A stretch of DNA of 34,267 nucleotides from Rickettsiales bacterium (GTDB taxonomy: Bacteria > Pseudomonadota > Alphaproteobacteria > TMED127): contig PBCD01000024.1 in the NCBI GenBank assembly GCA_002717855.1, positions 1-34,267 of the forward strand, given 5' to 3'. Both the position numbers and the translations under genes were made by a program. Positions 7,525-16,347 of this stretch are shown one piece after another (positions within the stretch are counted from its first letter, which is position 1; each line of letters opens with the position of its first letter). Under the pieces are notes generated by a model, which was given only the letters and a program-made list of their open reading frames with translations, ran no database searches and was not told the DNA's origin.

Positions 7525-8526
7525 TCATGACAACCATTTTGCAACTTCTTTTGAAAAATATGAAAATATTATATCTGCACCTGCTCTTTTAATACATGAT
7601 AAGCTTTCTAAAACTGTTTCTCTGTAATTAAAAATATTATCTTTTGCACCAAGTTTTATCATACAGTACTCACTACTAACTTGATATGCCGCAATCGGTA
7701 AAAAAGACAGCTCTTTTAAGTCCCTAACGATATCTAAATAATATCCAGCAGGTTTTATCATCAAAATATCAGCACCTTCAGAAATATCAGCTAATGCATC
7801 CTTTAAAGCCTCTTTTCTATTTTTACTGTTTAGTTGATAGGAATCTTTATTAATATTTTTTTCATTATTTCCAATTATATCTCTAAAAGGACCATAAAAT
7901 TGTGAACTAAATTTTGCAGCATATGAAATAATAATTGTATCAGTATATTTTTGATCTTCTAATTTTTTTCTTATGTGTTTTATTCTTCCATCCATCATAT
8001 CGCTAGGTGCTATAATTTCACAACCAGATTTAACCAAATTTATAGACATTTGTGATAAAATTTTTATGGTTTTATCATTATCTACTTCACCATCTTTGTT
8101 GAGTATCCCGTCATGTCCTGAAATTGTATATGGATCAAGTGCAATGTCACAAATTATCCCTAGGTCAGGAAACTCTTTCCTTAATATCCTTAAACATTTG
8201 CAAATTATATTGTCAGAGTTTAAGGCCTCTTTAGCCTCTAACGATCTTTGAGATTTGTCAATAACAGGAAATAATGCAACAGCATTTATTCCCAACTTGC
8301 AAAGCTCTTCTACTTCTTTTGAAATATTTTTTAGAGAAAATCTCGTAAGATGAGGCATTGATGAAATTGTTTTATCTTTGACTTTTTCGTCTCTAATAAA
8401 TATTGGTTGAACTAAATCATTTACAGAAATTTGTGTTTCTGAAACAAGATTTCTTATCCAAGTTTTCTTTCTTATCCTTCTACCACGAAAAAAAGGGAAT
8501 TTTAAATATGCAGCTGATCTTTGCAT
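7525..8526 (-). CDS. hemB: Delta-aminolevulinic acid dehydratase (porphobilinogen synthase)
   Basis: Condenses two 5-aminolevulinate molecules to porphobilinogen in heme synthesis. The two active-site lysines are seen as K205 (SYAAKFSSQFYGPFRD) and K258 (LMIKPAGYYLD). The metal-site segment reads DIALDPYTISGHDG (127-140): it has Asp where zinc-dependent enzymes have Cys, so this is the Mg-type enzyme found in many Alphaproteobacteria. The N-terminus RGRRIRKKTWIRNLV is the usual HemB start with a short arm. It lies 7 bases downstream of metY on the minus strand. The 77-base spacer to the next gene holds no clear hairpin. Confidence 0.97.
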   Translation of the reverse strand: MQRSAAYLKFPFFRGRRIRKKTWIRNLVSETQISVNDLVQPIFIRDEKVKDKTISSMPHLTRFSLKNISKEVEELCKLGINAVALFPVIDKSQRSLEAKEALNSDNIICKCLRILRKEFPDLGIICDIALDPYTISGHDGILNKDGEVDNDKTIKILSQMSINLVKSGCEIIAPSDMMDGRIKHIRKKLEDQKYTDTIIISYAAKFSSQFYGPFRDIIGNNEKNINKDSYQLNSKNRKEALKDALADISEGADILMIKPAGYYLDIVRDLKELSFLPIAAYQVSSEYCMIKLGAKDNIFNYRETVLESLSCIKRAGADIIFSYFSKEVAKWLS

Positions 8527-8533
8527 CCATCTA

Positions 8534-9811
8534 TTATGTTTTGTCTAGTGCTTGTTTAATATCTGCTAAAATGTCGTCAATATGTTCAATTCCTATAGAA
8601 AGTCGGATATATCCTGGTGTCACTCCTGCAGCTAATTTCTCTTTCTCTGAAAGTTGAGAGTGAGTAGTTGAAGACGGATGAATTGCAAGTGATCTTGCAT
8701 CTCCAATATTTGCCACATGAAATAAAAGTTTTAAATTATCAATGAATTTCCTTCCAGCCTCTGCACCATTTTTTAATTCAAATCCTAATAATGATCCGAA
8801 TGAATTGTTAAGATACTTTTTTGCTCGTTCTAATGGTTTATTTTCCATAAGAGAAGGATAAATAGTTTTTGAAACTTTGTTATGCGAAGACAAAAAATTA
8901 GCAACTTTTTGGGTATTCTCGCAGTGTCTCTCTATTCTCAACGGCAGTGTTTCAAGACCTTGTAAAAAAGTAAAAGCATTAAAAGGACTCATAGCAGCTC
9001 CAAGATCTCTAAGCAAAGTTACTCTTGCTTTAAGAATATAGGCTATTGGTCCAAGTGGCTTGGCCGCTTGGCTCCAAACAGCTCCATGATAACTCGGATC
9101 TGGTTCATTCATCATTTTGAATCTTGAACCAGCTTTTTCCCAATCGAAATTGCCACTATCAACGATCATACCTCCAATCGATACTCCATGACCACCAATA
9201 TATTTCGTCGTTGAATATACAACTATTGAAGCACCATGACTTATAGGACTGCAAATTATAGGAGCTGCAGTATTATCCATAATAAGTGGGATATTATTTT
9301 CCTTACCAATCTGTGCAACTTCAGCTATTGGAAAAACTTCAAGTTTTGGATTTGGCAAGGTTTCCGCGTAGATACATCTGGTCCTCTCATCAATTGCATT
9401 TCTGAAATCCTCAGGGTTTGATGGATCAACAAATCTGCATTCAATTCCCATTTCTTTCATAGTATTGGAAAATAAATTCCAAGTGCCACCGTACAAATCC
9501 GTTGAGCTAACAAAATTATCTCCTGCATGACATATGTTTTGTATAGCCATAGTTGATGCAGCTTGGCCGGAACTAGTTGCCAGAGCAGCAACACCATTTT
9601 CAATTTTTGCAATTCTCTCTTCGAGCACTGCAGTAGTGGGGTTCATAATTCTTGTATATATGTTCCCTAATTCCTGAAGTCCGAAAAGTTTTGATGCATG
9701 TTCAGTATTTTCAAATTGATATGAGGTTGTTTGATAAATCGGAACAGCAACAGAATTTGTTGATTTATCACTTCTGTGGCCCGAATGTAGAACAATTGTT
9801 TCTGGTTTCAT
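8534..9811 (-). CDS. metY: O-acetylhomoserine sulfhydrylase
   Basis: PLP enzyme (425 aa) of the Cys/Met metabolism family that makes homocysteine from O-acetylhomoserine and sulfide. The start KPETIVLHSG, the VPIYQTTSYQFENTEHA segment, IYTRIMNPT and SSGQAA are typical of MetY, and its length exceeds that of MetB or MetC (about 380-400). The PLP lysine is K203 in YSTTKYIGGHG. MetZ-like activity on O-succinylhomoserine is less likely given the sequence type. A ribosome binding site AGGAG lies just upstream (minus orientation, 9821-9825). Homoserine dehydrogenase, which feeds this pathway, lies at 32447-33730. The promoter must lie in the 50-base divergent spacer shared with bioF; no SAM-II riboswitch fits there. 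Confidence 0.93.
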   Translation of the reverse strand: MKPETIVLHSGHRSDKSTNSVAVPIYQTTSYQFENTEHASKLFGLQELGNIYTRIMNPTTAVLEERIAKIENGVAALATSSGQAASTMAIQNICHAGDNFVSSTDLYGGTWNLFSNTMKEMGIECRFVDPSNPEDFRNAIDERTRCIYAETLPNPKLEVFPIAEVAQIGKENNIPLIMDNTAAPIICSPISHGASIVVYSTTKYIGGHGVSIGGMIVDSGNFDWEKAGSRFKMMNEPDPSYHGAVWSQAAKPLGPIAYILKARVTLLRDLGAAMSPFNAFTFLQGLETLPLRIERHCENTQKVANFLSSHNKVSKTIYPSLMENKPLERAKKYLNNSFGSLLGFELKNGAEAGRKFIDNLKLLFHVANIGDARSLAIHPSSTTHSQLSEKEKLAAGVTPGYIRLSIGIEHIDDILADIKQALDKT

Positions 9812-9861
9812 TTGTTTAAACTCCTAATTATGATAATAATTAATTTTTAAGATTTTAAACT

Positions 9862-11031
9862 GTGAAAAAAATAAATACAAACATAAAAAATAATAGAAAA
9901 TTAATTTATTTGTCTTTATTAGATTCGAACAACAAAATTTTGGATAATGGAAAAATCAAATTATCTAATAACATTTTGCACAATTTTTCTAGTAATGATT
10001 ATTTAGGACTTTCAAAAGATAAAGATCTTATCAATGAATCAATATTGTGGACGAAAAAATTTGGCACTAGTTTATCATCTTCGAGATTGGTGAGCGGGAC
10101 ATTAGACAAAATTGAAGATATTGAAAAAGGAATCAGTAAATATAAGAAAAAAAAGAAAACAATAATATTAGGCAGCGGTTTTCAATGCAATGCCACTGTA
10201 ATTCCTGTTTTAATAGATAACACTATTGGTAAAAGAAATAAGGCTGTTTTGTTTAGCGATAAGTTAAATCACTCGAGTATTAACTATGGTTGTGTTGTAT
10301 CAAGACAATTAATCAAAAGATATAATCACTTAGATTATAACCATCTTGAATCATTAATTAAAAAAAATAAGCATATCCCAAGAAAAATAATTATTTCAGA
10401 AACTATCTTTAGTATGGATGGAGATAAAGCAGACATAAATATTTTAAGATTTTTGTCAAAAAAATACGGTTGTTTACTATATTTTGATGAAGCACACGCA
10501 ACAGGTGTTTTCGGTGTTAATGGTTTCGGATTTACACCAAATAGTGAATATGAAGAATCTGATAATGAAGTTGTTGTGGGTACTTTCAGCAAGGCATTTG
10601 GTTCTTATGGTTCTTATGTATGTTCATCAGAAAAAATAATAAAAAAAATCATAAATTCATGTGCAGGGTTAATTTATTCGACTGCACTTCCACCATCTAC
10701 TCTTGGTTCAATAAACGCGGCTGTTAAGAAGATTCCAAATTTAAAAAAGGAAAGAACTGAATTAATTGAAAATTCGAATTTTTTAAATTCTCAACTTAAA
10801 AAAATTGGATTAAAAACATCAAATTCGTCTAGTCATATAATACCAATAATTTTTTTAAAAGAATCGGAATGTTTAAAAGCTAGCCGAGAATTGAGAAGTT
10901 TTGGTTTTTTTGTTTCTTCAATTCTTCCACCAACAGTACCAAAAGGTAGTTCAAGATTAAGAATTTCGTTAACAAAATTTATAAAAAAAAAAGAGATATT
11001 AAATTTTTTGGATTTTTTTAAACTTAAGTAA
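9862..11031 (+). CDS. bioF: 8-amino-7-oxononanoate synthase
   Basis: Condenses pimeloyl-ACP with L-alanine in biotin synthesis. The 389 aa protein has NFSSNDYLGLS near residue 41, the PLP Asp in FDEAHATGVFG (208-218) and the PLP lysine K244 in GTFSKAFGSYG. The start is GTG at 9862: an in-frame TAA lies just upstream (9856-9858) and no ATG lies nearby downstream. No clear Shine-Dalgarno is seen. It is the first gene of the biotin cluster and is divergent from metY across 50 bases. Confidence 0.95.
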   Translation: MKKINTNIKNNRKLIYLSLLDSNNKILDNGKIKLSNNILHNFSSNDYLGLSKDKDLINESILWTKKFGTSLSSSRLVSGTLDKIEDIEKGISKYKKKKKTIILGSGFQCNATVIPVLIDNTIGKRNKAVLFSDKLNHSSINYGCVVSRQLIKRYNHLDYNHLESLIKKNKHIPRKIIISETIFSMDGDKADINILRFLSKKYGCLLYFDEAHATGVFGVNGFGFTPNSEYEESDNEVVVGTFSKAFGSYGSYVCSSEKIIKKIINSCAGLIYSTALPPSTLGSINAAVKKIPNLKKERTELIENSNFLNSQLKKIGLKTSNSSSHIIPIIFLKESECLKASRELRSFGFFVSSILPPTVPKGSSRLRISLTKFIKKKEILNFLDFFKLK

Positions 11032-11033
11032 AT

Positions 11034-11738
11034 ATGAATAGGAAAATAAGAATAAATTTTATTCATGGTTGGGGATTTGACAGCAGTTTTTGGTTACCTT
11101 TAGCAAAAGAACTTAAAAAAATTAATTGTTTTGATTTTTTTTATTATAACTTAGGGTTTGTCGGTAAAGAAAATTTAGATGGAAAAAAAAAAAAATTCAA
11201 AAAAGAAATTTTTATAGTTCATTCAATAGGGTTTAATTGGCTAGTTAAAAACATAAATAAACCAGGTCTGATTATAAACTTCTTTGGGTCACCAATTTTT
11301 TTTGATGATTTAGAAAAAGATAAAGTTGAATACAGATCATATAAAAATATGTTAAAAGATATAAAAATTAACGAAAAAAAAGTTTTAGAAAATTTTTACA
11401 TTAATTGTGGATTAAAAAAAAACTATAATTACAAAAAAATATTTGATATTCCAAGACTTATTAACTTTTTAGAAAAGTTACAAAATGACAAACTAGTTGA
11501 AAAAACTTCAAAACTTAAACATAAAATTTTTTCTGTATATAGTTTTGCTGATAAAATTTTAAAAAATAGAGACTTCAAGAAATATTTCAAAAACAAAAAT
11601 CACCAAAATTTTGTTTTTTTAGAAAAAGATTCTCATGCATTTCCTTATTTAGAACCAGAAAAATGTAAGAGTTTGATTATTAAAATAATAAGTGAACAAA
11701 CAAAAGAAGATGAAAAGAAGAATAAAGCAGTCATTTGA
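11034..11738 (+). CDS. Alpha/beta hydrolase in the biotin operon, probable pimeloyl-ACP methyl ester esterase
   Basis: A 234 aa protein starting with INFIHGWGFDSSFW, the oxyanion-hole segment of alpha/beta hydrolases as in BioH. The presumed nucleophile is Ser64 in IFIVHSIGFNW. This elbow reads V-H-S-I-G-F, not the usual G-x-S-x-G, because the first Gly is His. Candidate triad partners are D173 (VYSFADKIL) and H201 (DSHAFPYLEP). It lies between bioF and bioC, where a BioH or BioG enzyme releases pimeloyl-ACP after BioC/FabF-type elongation, so that role is inferred. It is neither a clear BioH nor a clear BioG by eye. Lysine- and asparagine-rich stretches, including an A13 run at 11183-11195, suggest fast drift. 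The start is 3 bases after the bioF stop. Confidence 0.72.
   Translation: MNRKIRINFIHGWGFDSSFWLPLAKELKKINCFDFFYYNLGFVGKENLDGKKKKFKKEIFIVHSIGFNWLVKNINKPGLIINFFGSPIFFDDLEKDKVEYRSYKNMLKDIKINEKKVLENFYINCGLKKNYNYKKIFDIPRLINFLEKLQNDKLVEKTSKLKHKIFSVYSFADKILKNRDFKKYFKNKNHQNFVFLEKDSHAFPYLEPEKCKSLIIKIISEQTKEDEKKNKAVI
11183..11195 (+). repeat. A13 homopolymer inside the biotin-operon hydrolase
   Basis: Thirteen A residues encode the end of Gly50 and Lys51-54 (DGKKKKF). The frame stays open on both sides. This is one of several long A-runs in genes of this window. Confidence 0.9.
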
Positions 11739-12480
11739 TTTAGGCTCAGTTACGTATGATAAATATAGCGATGTACAAAAAAAAGTTGGCCAATTTCTTG
11801 TAGATTTTTTTCTAAAAAGCTTTTCTAAAAAGCAAAATCCCAACTTTTATAATAATCCAATTTCTTTGGTTGATTTAGGCTCTGGTACTGGAGAATTTTC
11901 AAAAAAAATCATATCAAATTTTTTGATCAATAGAATAAGATTAATTGACATATCAAATGAAATGATAAAATGTGCAAAGCAAAAAATAAAAAATAAAAAA
12001 GTGGAATTTTTAGTTTGCGATTTTGATAAATATTTTGAATTTAAAGAATTTAATATGATAGTATCCAATATGGCATTACATTGGTCATTAAATACTAATA
12101 AATTGTTAGAAAATATTATTTCAAATATGAGTGCCGGATCTTTTTTTTTATTTTCTGTACCAAACAGTGATAGTTTTAGTAATTTTAAAAAACTTATACC
12201 CAAAAATATAACAAACAACTTTTTCAATGATTTACCAGGAAAAAACATGATATTAAGTTTAAAAAAAAATAAAAATATTTATTTTGATACAAAAAAAATA
12301 AAAATTTTTCGAAAATATTTACATCCTCTTTGCTTTCTCAAAGAAATGAGAAAGTTAGGAGTAAATATTAAAATAAATAACAAACATAACAATTTGTTTT
12401 TTTTGAAAAAAATGGATGATAAAGAGTTTTTTCTAGATTACGACATTACACTTTGTTTAATAAAAAAAAATGAAACTTAA
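11710..12480 (+). CDS. bioC: Malonyl-ACP O-methyltransferase
   Basis: SAM-dependent methyltransferase that masks malonyl-ACP as a methyl ester at the start of pimelate synthesis. Motif I is LVDLGSGTGEFS, and the segment IVSNMALHWSLN matches the BioC pattern (N-x-x-x-x-W). The N-terminus KRRIKQSFDLGSVTYDKYSDVQKKV is the typical BioC opening, which favours the ATG at 11710 (256 aa, preceded by AAAAGAAG) over a GTG at 11692. The gene overlaps the hydrolase by 29 bases and bioD by 11. The C-terminal half is diverged and rich in Lys, Asn and Phe. Confidence 0.88.
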   Translation: MKRRIKQSFDLGSVTYDKYSDVQKKVGQFLVDFFLKSFSKKQNPNFYNNPISLVDLGSGTGEFSKKIISNFLINRIRLIDISNEMIKCAKQKIKNKKVEFLVCDFDKYFEFKEFNMIVSNMALHWSLNTNKLLENIISNMSAGSFFLFSVPNSDSFSNFKKLIPKNITNNFFNDLPGKNMILSLKKNKNIYFDTKKIKIFRKYLHPLCFLKEMRKLGVNIKINNKHNNLFFLKKMDDKEFFLDYDITLCLIKKNET

Positions 12481-13117
12481 AAATGGTTTTTTTGTTACTG
12501 GAACTGACACAGACGTTGGTAAGACTTTAGTCTCAGCTATTTTGGTGAATAAGTTTAAAGCTAACTATTGGAAGCCAATTCAATGCGGAGAAAATACGAA
12601 TAATTTATCTGATTCTCAAGTGATAAAAAAATTAGGGATTGGTTCATCGCAAAAAATTTTTAAAGAGTCGTATTATTTCTCTGAACCAGTTTCACCTAAC
12701 TTGGCTGCAAAAAAAAATAATATAAAAATTTCTATAAATTTCCTGTTGAATGATTTCAAAAAAGTAGAGAAGCCAATTATAGTTGAAGGAGCTGGTGGAG
12801 TTTTGGTTCCAATTAATAATAGAGAATTTATGATCGATTTAATTGAAATGTTTAACTTACCAATAATTGTAGTTGCAAAGACACGTCTTGGTACAATTAA
12901 CCATACCTTATTAACAATAAACGCATTAAATACTAAAAACCAGCCCATTTATGGTATTATTTTTGTTGGAGATGGAAATCCCCAAGTTGAGCAAACAATT
13001 TTAAGTTTTTCACGAAAAATTAAAAAAAATATAAAAAATCTAGGAAGAATTCCTATAATTAAAAAAATTACAAGAGATAACATAGATAAACTTAAAAGAT
13101 TTTTAAATTTCAAATGA
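12470..13117 (+). CDS. bioD: Dethiobiotin synthetase
   Basis: ATP-dependent carboxylase that closes the ureido ring of dethiobiotin (215 aa). The P-loop GTDTDVGKT is at residues 11-19, the substrate lysine at about 36 in YWKPIQCGE, and VEGAGGVLVPI holds the conserved acidic residue of the second motif. Overlaps with bioC (11 bases) and bioA (4 bases, ATGA) point to a single transcript. Confidence 0.95.
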   Translation: MKLKNGFFVTGTDTDVGKTLVSAILVNKFKANYWKPIQCGENTNNLSDSQVIKKLGIGSSQKIFKESYYFSEPVSPNLAAKKNNIKISINFLLNDFKKVEKPIIVEGAGGVLVPINNREFMIDLIEMFNLPIIVVAKTRLGTINHTLLTINALNTKNQPIYGIIFVGDGNPQVEQTILSFSRKIKKNIKNLGRIPIIKKITRDNIDKLKRFLNFK

Positions 13118-14433
13118 AAAAAAATATTTTAGATAATGATAGAAATTATATTTGGCATCCATTCACAAATATTAAACAATCAAAACCGCCAATTGTCATT
13201 AGCTCTGCAAATAATGATAAACTCATAGACATAGATGGTAATGAATATTTAGATTTAATATCTTCATGGTGGGTAAATATTCATGGTCATTCAAAAAAGG
13301 AGATCATCGAAAGCATTACAGAACAATCTAAACTTTTGGACCAAGTTGTATTTGCCGACTTGACTCACGAGCCAGCAGTAAAACTAGCAAAAAAATTGAG
13401 TGAACTACTACCTGGTGATTTAAATCGAATTTTTTACTCTGACAATGGATCAACTTCAGTAGAAATAGCAATGAAAGTCTGTTACCAATTTTGGTTTAAT
13501 CAGGGTATTAAAAAAAATCAATTTGTTGCTTTGAATGGTGGCTACCACGGAGATACACTTGGGGCTATGTCTGTTGGCTTTTCGTCTGGATTTTATCAGC
13601 CTTTTAATGACCTAGTAATTGATACACATTTTTTACCATATCCAGAAAATTACATAGGTAATAATTCTATTGAAGAGAAAGAACTTTATTCTCTTGATCA
13701 AGCGGATAAAATTATTGATAAGTACGGTAAAGATTTAATTGCAATAATAATTGAGCCACTAATTCAAGGTGCTTCAGGTATGAAAATATGCAGGCCAAAA
13801 TACTTGAATACATTAGTAAAGAAATTTAAGCAAAATAATATTTTAGTAATTTTTGATGAGGTGATGACTGGTTTTGGACGTACAGGTAAAATGTTTGCGA
13901 CTGATTATCTAAACATCATTCCCGATGTTGTATGTTTAGCTAAATCAATAACAGGCGGATATTTACCTTTGGCAGCTACAATTTTTACAGAAACAATTCA
14001 TAGACAATTTATGGATTTGGATATTAGTAAAAGTTTTTTACATGGACACTCATTTACAGCTAATCCAATTGCATGTAGCGCTGCAAACACATCAATAGAG
14101 TTGTTTGGAAAGGAAAATACATTTTTAAAAATTGAACAAATTCAAAAATTACATCAGGAAGGTCTTGAGCTAATAAATAAAAATTCGTCTGTTTCAAAGG
14201 TTAGAATGATAGGAACAATTGCAGCTTTTGATTTGGATGTTCTTGATGCTGCTTACGGTTCAAATGTAAGTACTCAAATTAAAGAAAGGTTTTTAGAGAA
14301 AGGCTATATAATTCGTCCTTTAGGCAAAACAATATATCTTATGCCTCCATATTGTATTTCAGTTGCCACCCTACAAAAAGCATATGAAGATATTGATTTC
14401 ATTATTCATAAGTTTAGCAAAGAAATACTATGA
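13114..14433 (+). CDS. bioA: Adenosylmethionine-8-amino-7-oxononanoate aminotransferase
   Basis: Class III PLP aminotransferase (439 aa) that makes 7,8-diaminopelargonate with SAM as amino donor. The BioA-specific start YIWHPFTNIKQSKPP and the active-site SSWWVNIHGHS (50-60) are present. IFDEVMTGFGRTGKMF holds the PLP Asp and CLAKSITGG the PLP lysine, K277. It is the last gene of the biotin cluster. No bioB follows: the next gene, 33 bases on, is a symporter. Confidence 0.96.
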   Translation: MKKNILDNDRNYIWHPFTNIKQSKPPIVISSANNDKLIDIDGNEYLDLISSWWVNIHGHSKKEIIESITEQSKLLDQVVFADLTHEPAVKLAKKLSELLPGDLNRIFYSDNGSTSVEIAMKVCYQFWFNQGIKKNQFVALNGGYHGDTLGAMSVGFSSGFYQPFNDLVIDTHFLPYPENYIGNNSIEEKELYSLDQADKIIDKYGKDLIAIIIEPLIQGASGMKICRPKYLNTLVKKFKQNNILVIFDEVMTGFGRTGKMFATDYLNIIPDVVCLAKSITGGYLPLAATIFTETIHRQFMDLDISKSFLHGHSFTANPIACSAANTSIELFGKENTFLKIEQIQKLHQEGLELINKNSSVSKVRMIGTIAAFDLDVLDAAYGSNVSTQIKERFLEKGYIIRPLGKTIYLMPPYCISVATLQKAYEDIDFIIHKFSKEIL

Positions 14434-14466
14434 GTTTTATTTTTTTTTTAATAATATGAAACTGAT

Positions 14467-15885
14467 ATGTTTAAAGACTTAGATCAAAAAATTGAGAATT
14501 TAATAGAACCTTTTTCTTCATTTGTTACCAATGTTATTTTTACTAGTTTTACTGTTCAAAATAATCAAGTTCCTCTGGTTGTAGTTTGGTTGGTTATTGC
14601 AAGTCTTTTTTTTACTTTTTATTTTAAATTCATTAACATAAGAGCTTTTAAACAGGGCTGGTTGGTGGCTTTAGGAAAATTTGACAAACCAGATGCACCT
14701 GGAGAAATCACTCATTTTCAATCTTTCACAGCAGCAATGTCTGGAACTATTGGACTTGGAAATATTGCGGGTGTTGCAGTCGCAATATCAATAGGTGGTC
14801 CTGGTGCCATGTTATGGATGATTATTATGGCTTTTTTTGGAATGACTCTAAAGTTTGTGGAAGTTAGCCTTGGTCATAAATATAGAATTATTCATGCTGA
14901 TGGAACAGTTTCTGGAGGCGCAATAAGATATCTTTCGGTTGGGATGAAAGAATGTGGATTTCCAAAGTTTGGAAAATTTTTAGCCTTTTTCTTTGCTATT
15001 TGCTGCATTGGTGGTTCATTTGGTGGCGGTAATATGTTTCAAGCAAACCAAGCTTTCCAGCAAATTATTATAGCAACAGGTGGAACTGATAGTTTCTTCT
15101 TTGATAAAGGTTGGTTGGGTGGACTAATTTTTTCAATAATTGTGGGTCTGATAATAATAGGTGGTATTAAATCAATTGGAAAGGTAACTTCAAAATTGGT
15201 TCCGTTTATGGGGGGGATTTATTGCTTAACTTGTTTATTAATAATTTTTTCAAATTTTTCAGAAATACCCAATGCTATAAGTTTAGTTGTTAGTGGTGCA
15301 TTTAACACGCAAGCAACTGTAGGTGGAATAATTGGCGTAATGTTAGCTGGTGTAAAAAGAGCAGTTTTCTCAAATGAATCTGGTATAGGATCTGCCCCAA
15401 TTGCATATGCCCCAGCAAAAAGTGATAATCATTTAAATACCGGTTTTATGTCACTTCTGTCTCCATTTATTGATACAATTTTAATTTGTTCTATGACCGC
15501 ATTTGTAATAATCATTACGGGGTCATATTTAAATTCAAGCGAGATTCAGGGAGTTGAACTTACCTCAAAGGCATTTTCTTCAGTTTTCTCTTGGTTTCCG
15601 AGCCTGCTAGCTTTTGCAATAACCCTTTTTGCTATTTCTACTCTAATTACATGGTCTTATTATGGGTTGAGATGCTGGACTTACATTTTCGGTCAGAATA
15701 ATTTAAGTGTTTATTCATACAAGTCAGTTTTTTTGATATTTATTATTATTGGAACCTCAATGAATTTGACAAATGTGATTAATTTTTCTGATGCAATGAT
15801 CTTTGCAATGTCAATTCCCAATTTAATCGGAATTTATTTTTTAGCTCCGAGATTACAAAAAGATCTTAAAAAATATAAATTTTAA
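14467..15885 (+). CDS. Sodium:alanine/glycine symporter (AGCS family)
   Basis: Inner-membrane transporter (472 aa) with about ten hydrophobic segments. The AGCS signature is visible as MSGTIGLGNIAGVAVAIS followed by GGPGAMLWM, with GGGNMFQANQ and KRAVFSNESGIGSAPIAYA further on. The family imports alanine or glycine with Na+. It lies just upstream of rpiB and glyA, which would fit glycine or alanine supply to the SHMT/glyoxylate genes of this window, but the substrate is not readable from the sequence. The start ATG at 14467 has only a weak ribosome binding site. Confidence 0.92.
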   Translation: MFKDLDQKIENLIEPFSSFVTNVIFTSFTVQNNQVPLVVVWLVIASLFFTFYFKFINIRAFKQGWLVALGKFDKPDAPGEITHFQSFTAAMSGTIGLGNIAGVAVAISIGGPGAMLWMIIMAFFGMTLKFVEVSLGHKYRIIHADGTVSGGAIRYLSVGMKECGFPKFGKFLAFFFAICCIGGSFGGGNMFQANQAFQQIIIATGGTDSFFFDKGWLGGLIFSIIVGLIIIGGIKSIGKVTSKLVPFMGGIYCLTCLLIIFSNFSEIPNAISLVVSGAFNTQATVGGIIGVMLAGVKRAVFSNESGIGSAPIAYAPAKSDNHLNTGFMSLLSPFIDTILICSMTAFVIIITGSYLNSSEIQGVELTSKAFSSVFSWFPSLLAFAITLFAISTLITWSYYGLRCWTYIFGQNNLSVYSYKSVFLIFIIIGTSMNLTNVINFSDAMIFAMSIPNLIGIYFLAPRLQKDLKKYKF

Positions 15886-15887
15886 AA

Positions 15888-16328
15888 ATGCAAAATAGAA
15901 ATATAGTAATAGGAAGCGATCATGCTGGTTTTGATTTGAAGCTTAAAATTCTTGAGTATAAGTTTAAACCAAAGATTAATTTTAGCGACGAGGGTACTTT
16001 TACTAAACATTCTGTGGATTATCCAGACTATGGAAAATTAGTTGCACAAAAAATTGATAATGGTAAATTTTTAAAAGGAGTTTTAATTTGTGGATCAGGT
16101 GTAGGAATGTCAATTGTTGCTAACAGGTATAAAAATGTCAGAGCTGCACTTTGTGTCGACGAAAATATGGCAAAACTTGCCAGACAACATAATGATGCAA
16201 ACATAATTGTTTTAGGTTCAAGGTTGATTTCTTTTGAACAAGCTATTAAATGTTTAAAAGGCTTTTTTTTTACTGATTTTGAAAAAGGCCGTCATGTTGC
16301 AAGGATTAATAAATTAAATAACCATTAG
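15888..16328 (+). CDS. rpiB: Ribose-5-phosphate isomerase B
   Basis: Interconverts ribose 5-phosphate and ribulose 5-phosphate (146 aa, normal RpiB/LacAB length). Visible motifs are [19 protein letters not shown] and [14 protein letters not shown] with the active-site Cys68, followed by [15 protein letters not shown], which holds the ring-opening His and phosphate-binding residues. The start ATG lies 2 bases after the symporter stop. Ribulose 5-phosphate is also a precursor for RibB downstream. The pairing rpiB-glyA is common in Alphaproteobacteria. Confidence 0.95.
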   Translation: MQNRNIVIGSDHAGFDLKLKILEYKFKPKINFSDEGTFTKHSVDYPDYGKLVAQKIDNGKFLKGVLICGSGVGMSIVANRYKNVRAALCVDENMAKLARQHNDANIIVLGSRLISFEQAIKCLKGFFFTDFEKGRHVARINKLNNH

Positions 16329-16347
16329 AAAGAAAAAGGGAGTAAGA

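Noticed and set aside
9812..9861. SAM-II riboswitch for metY or a BioR operator for bioF in the divergent spacer
   Set aside because: The 50-base spacer lacks the SAM-II conserved elements. TTATGATAA at 9828-9836 resembles a BioR box but is one base short of the TTATmkATAA form and is likely in AT-rich DNA by chance.
11692..11709. GTG at 11692 as the start of bioC
   Set aside because: It would add MNKQKK before the typical BioC opening and lengthen the overlap with the hydrolase; the ATG at 11710 has a purine-rich site upstream and matches the family start.
14434..14466. Glycine riboswitch before the AGCS symporter, or an intrinsic terminator after bioA
   Set aside because: Only 33 bases are available; there is a T-run but no GC stem.
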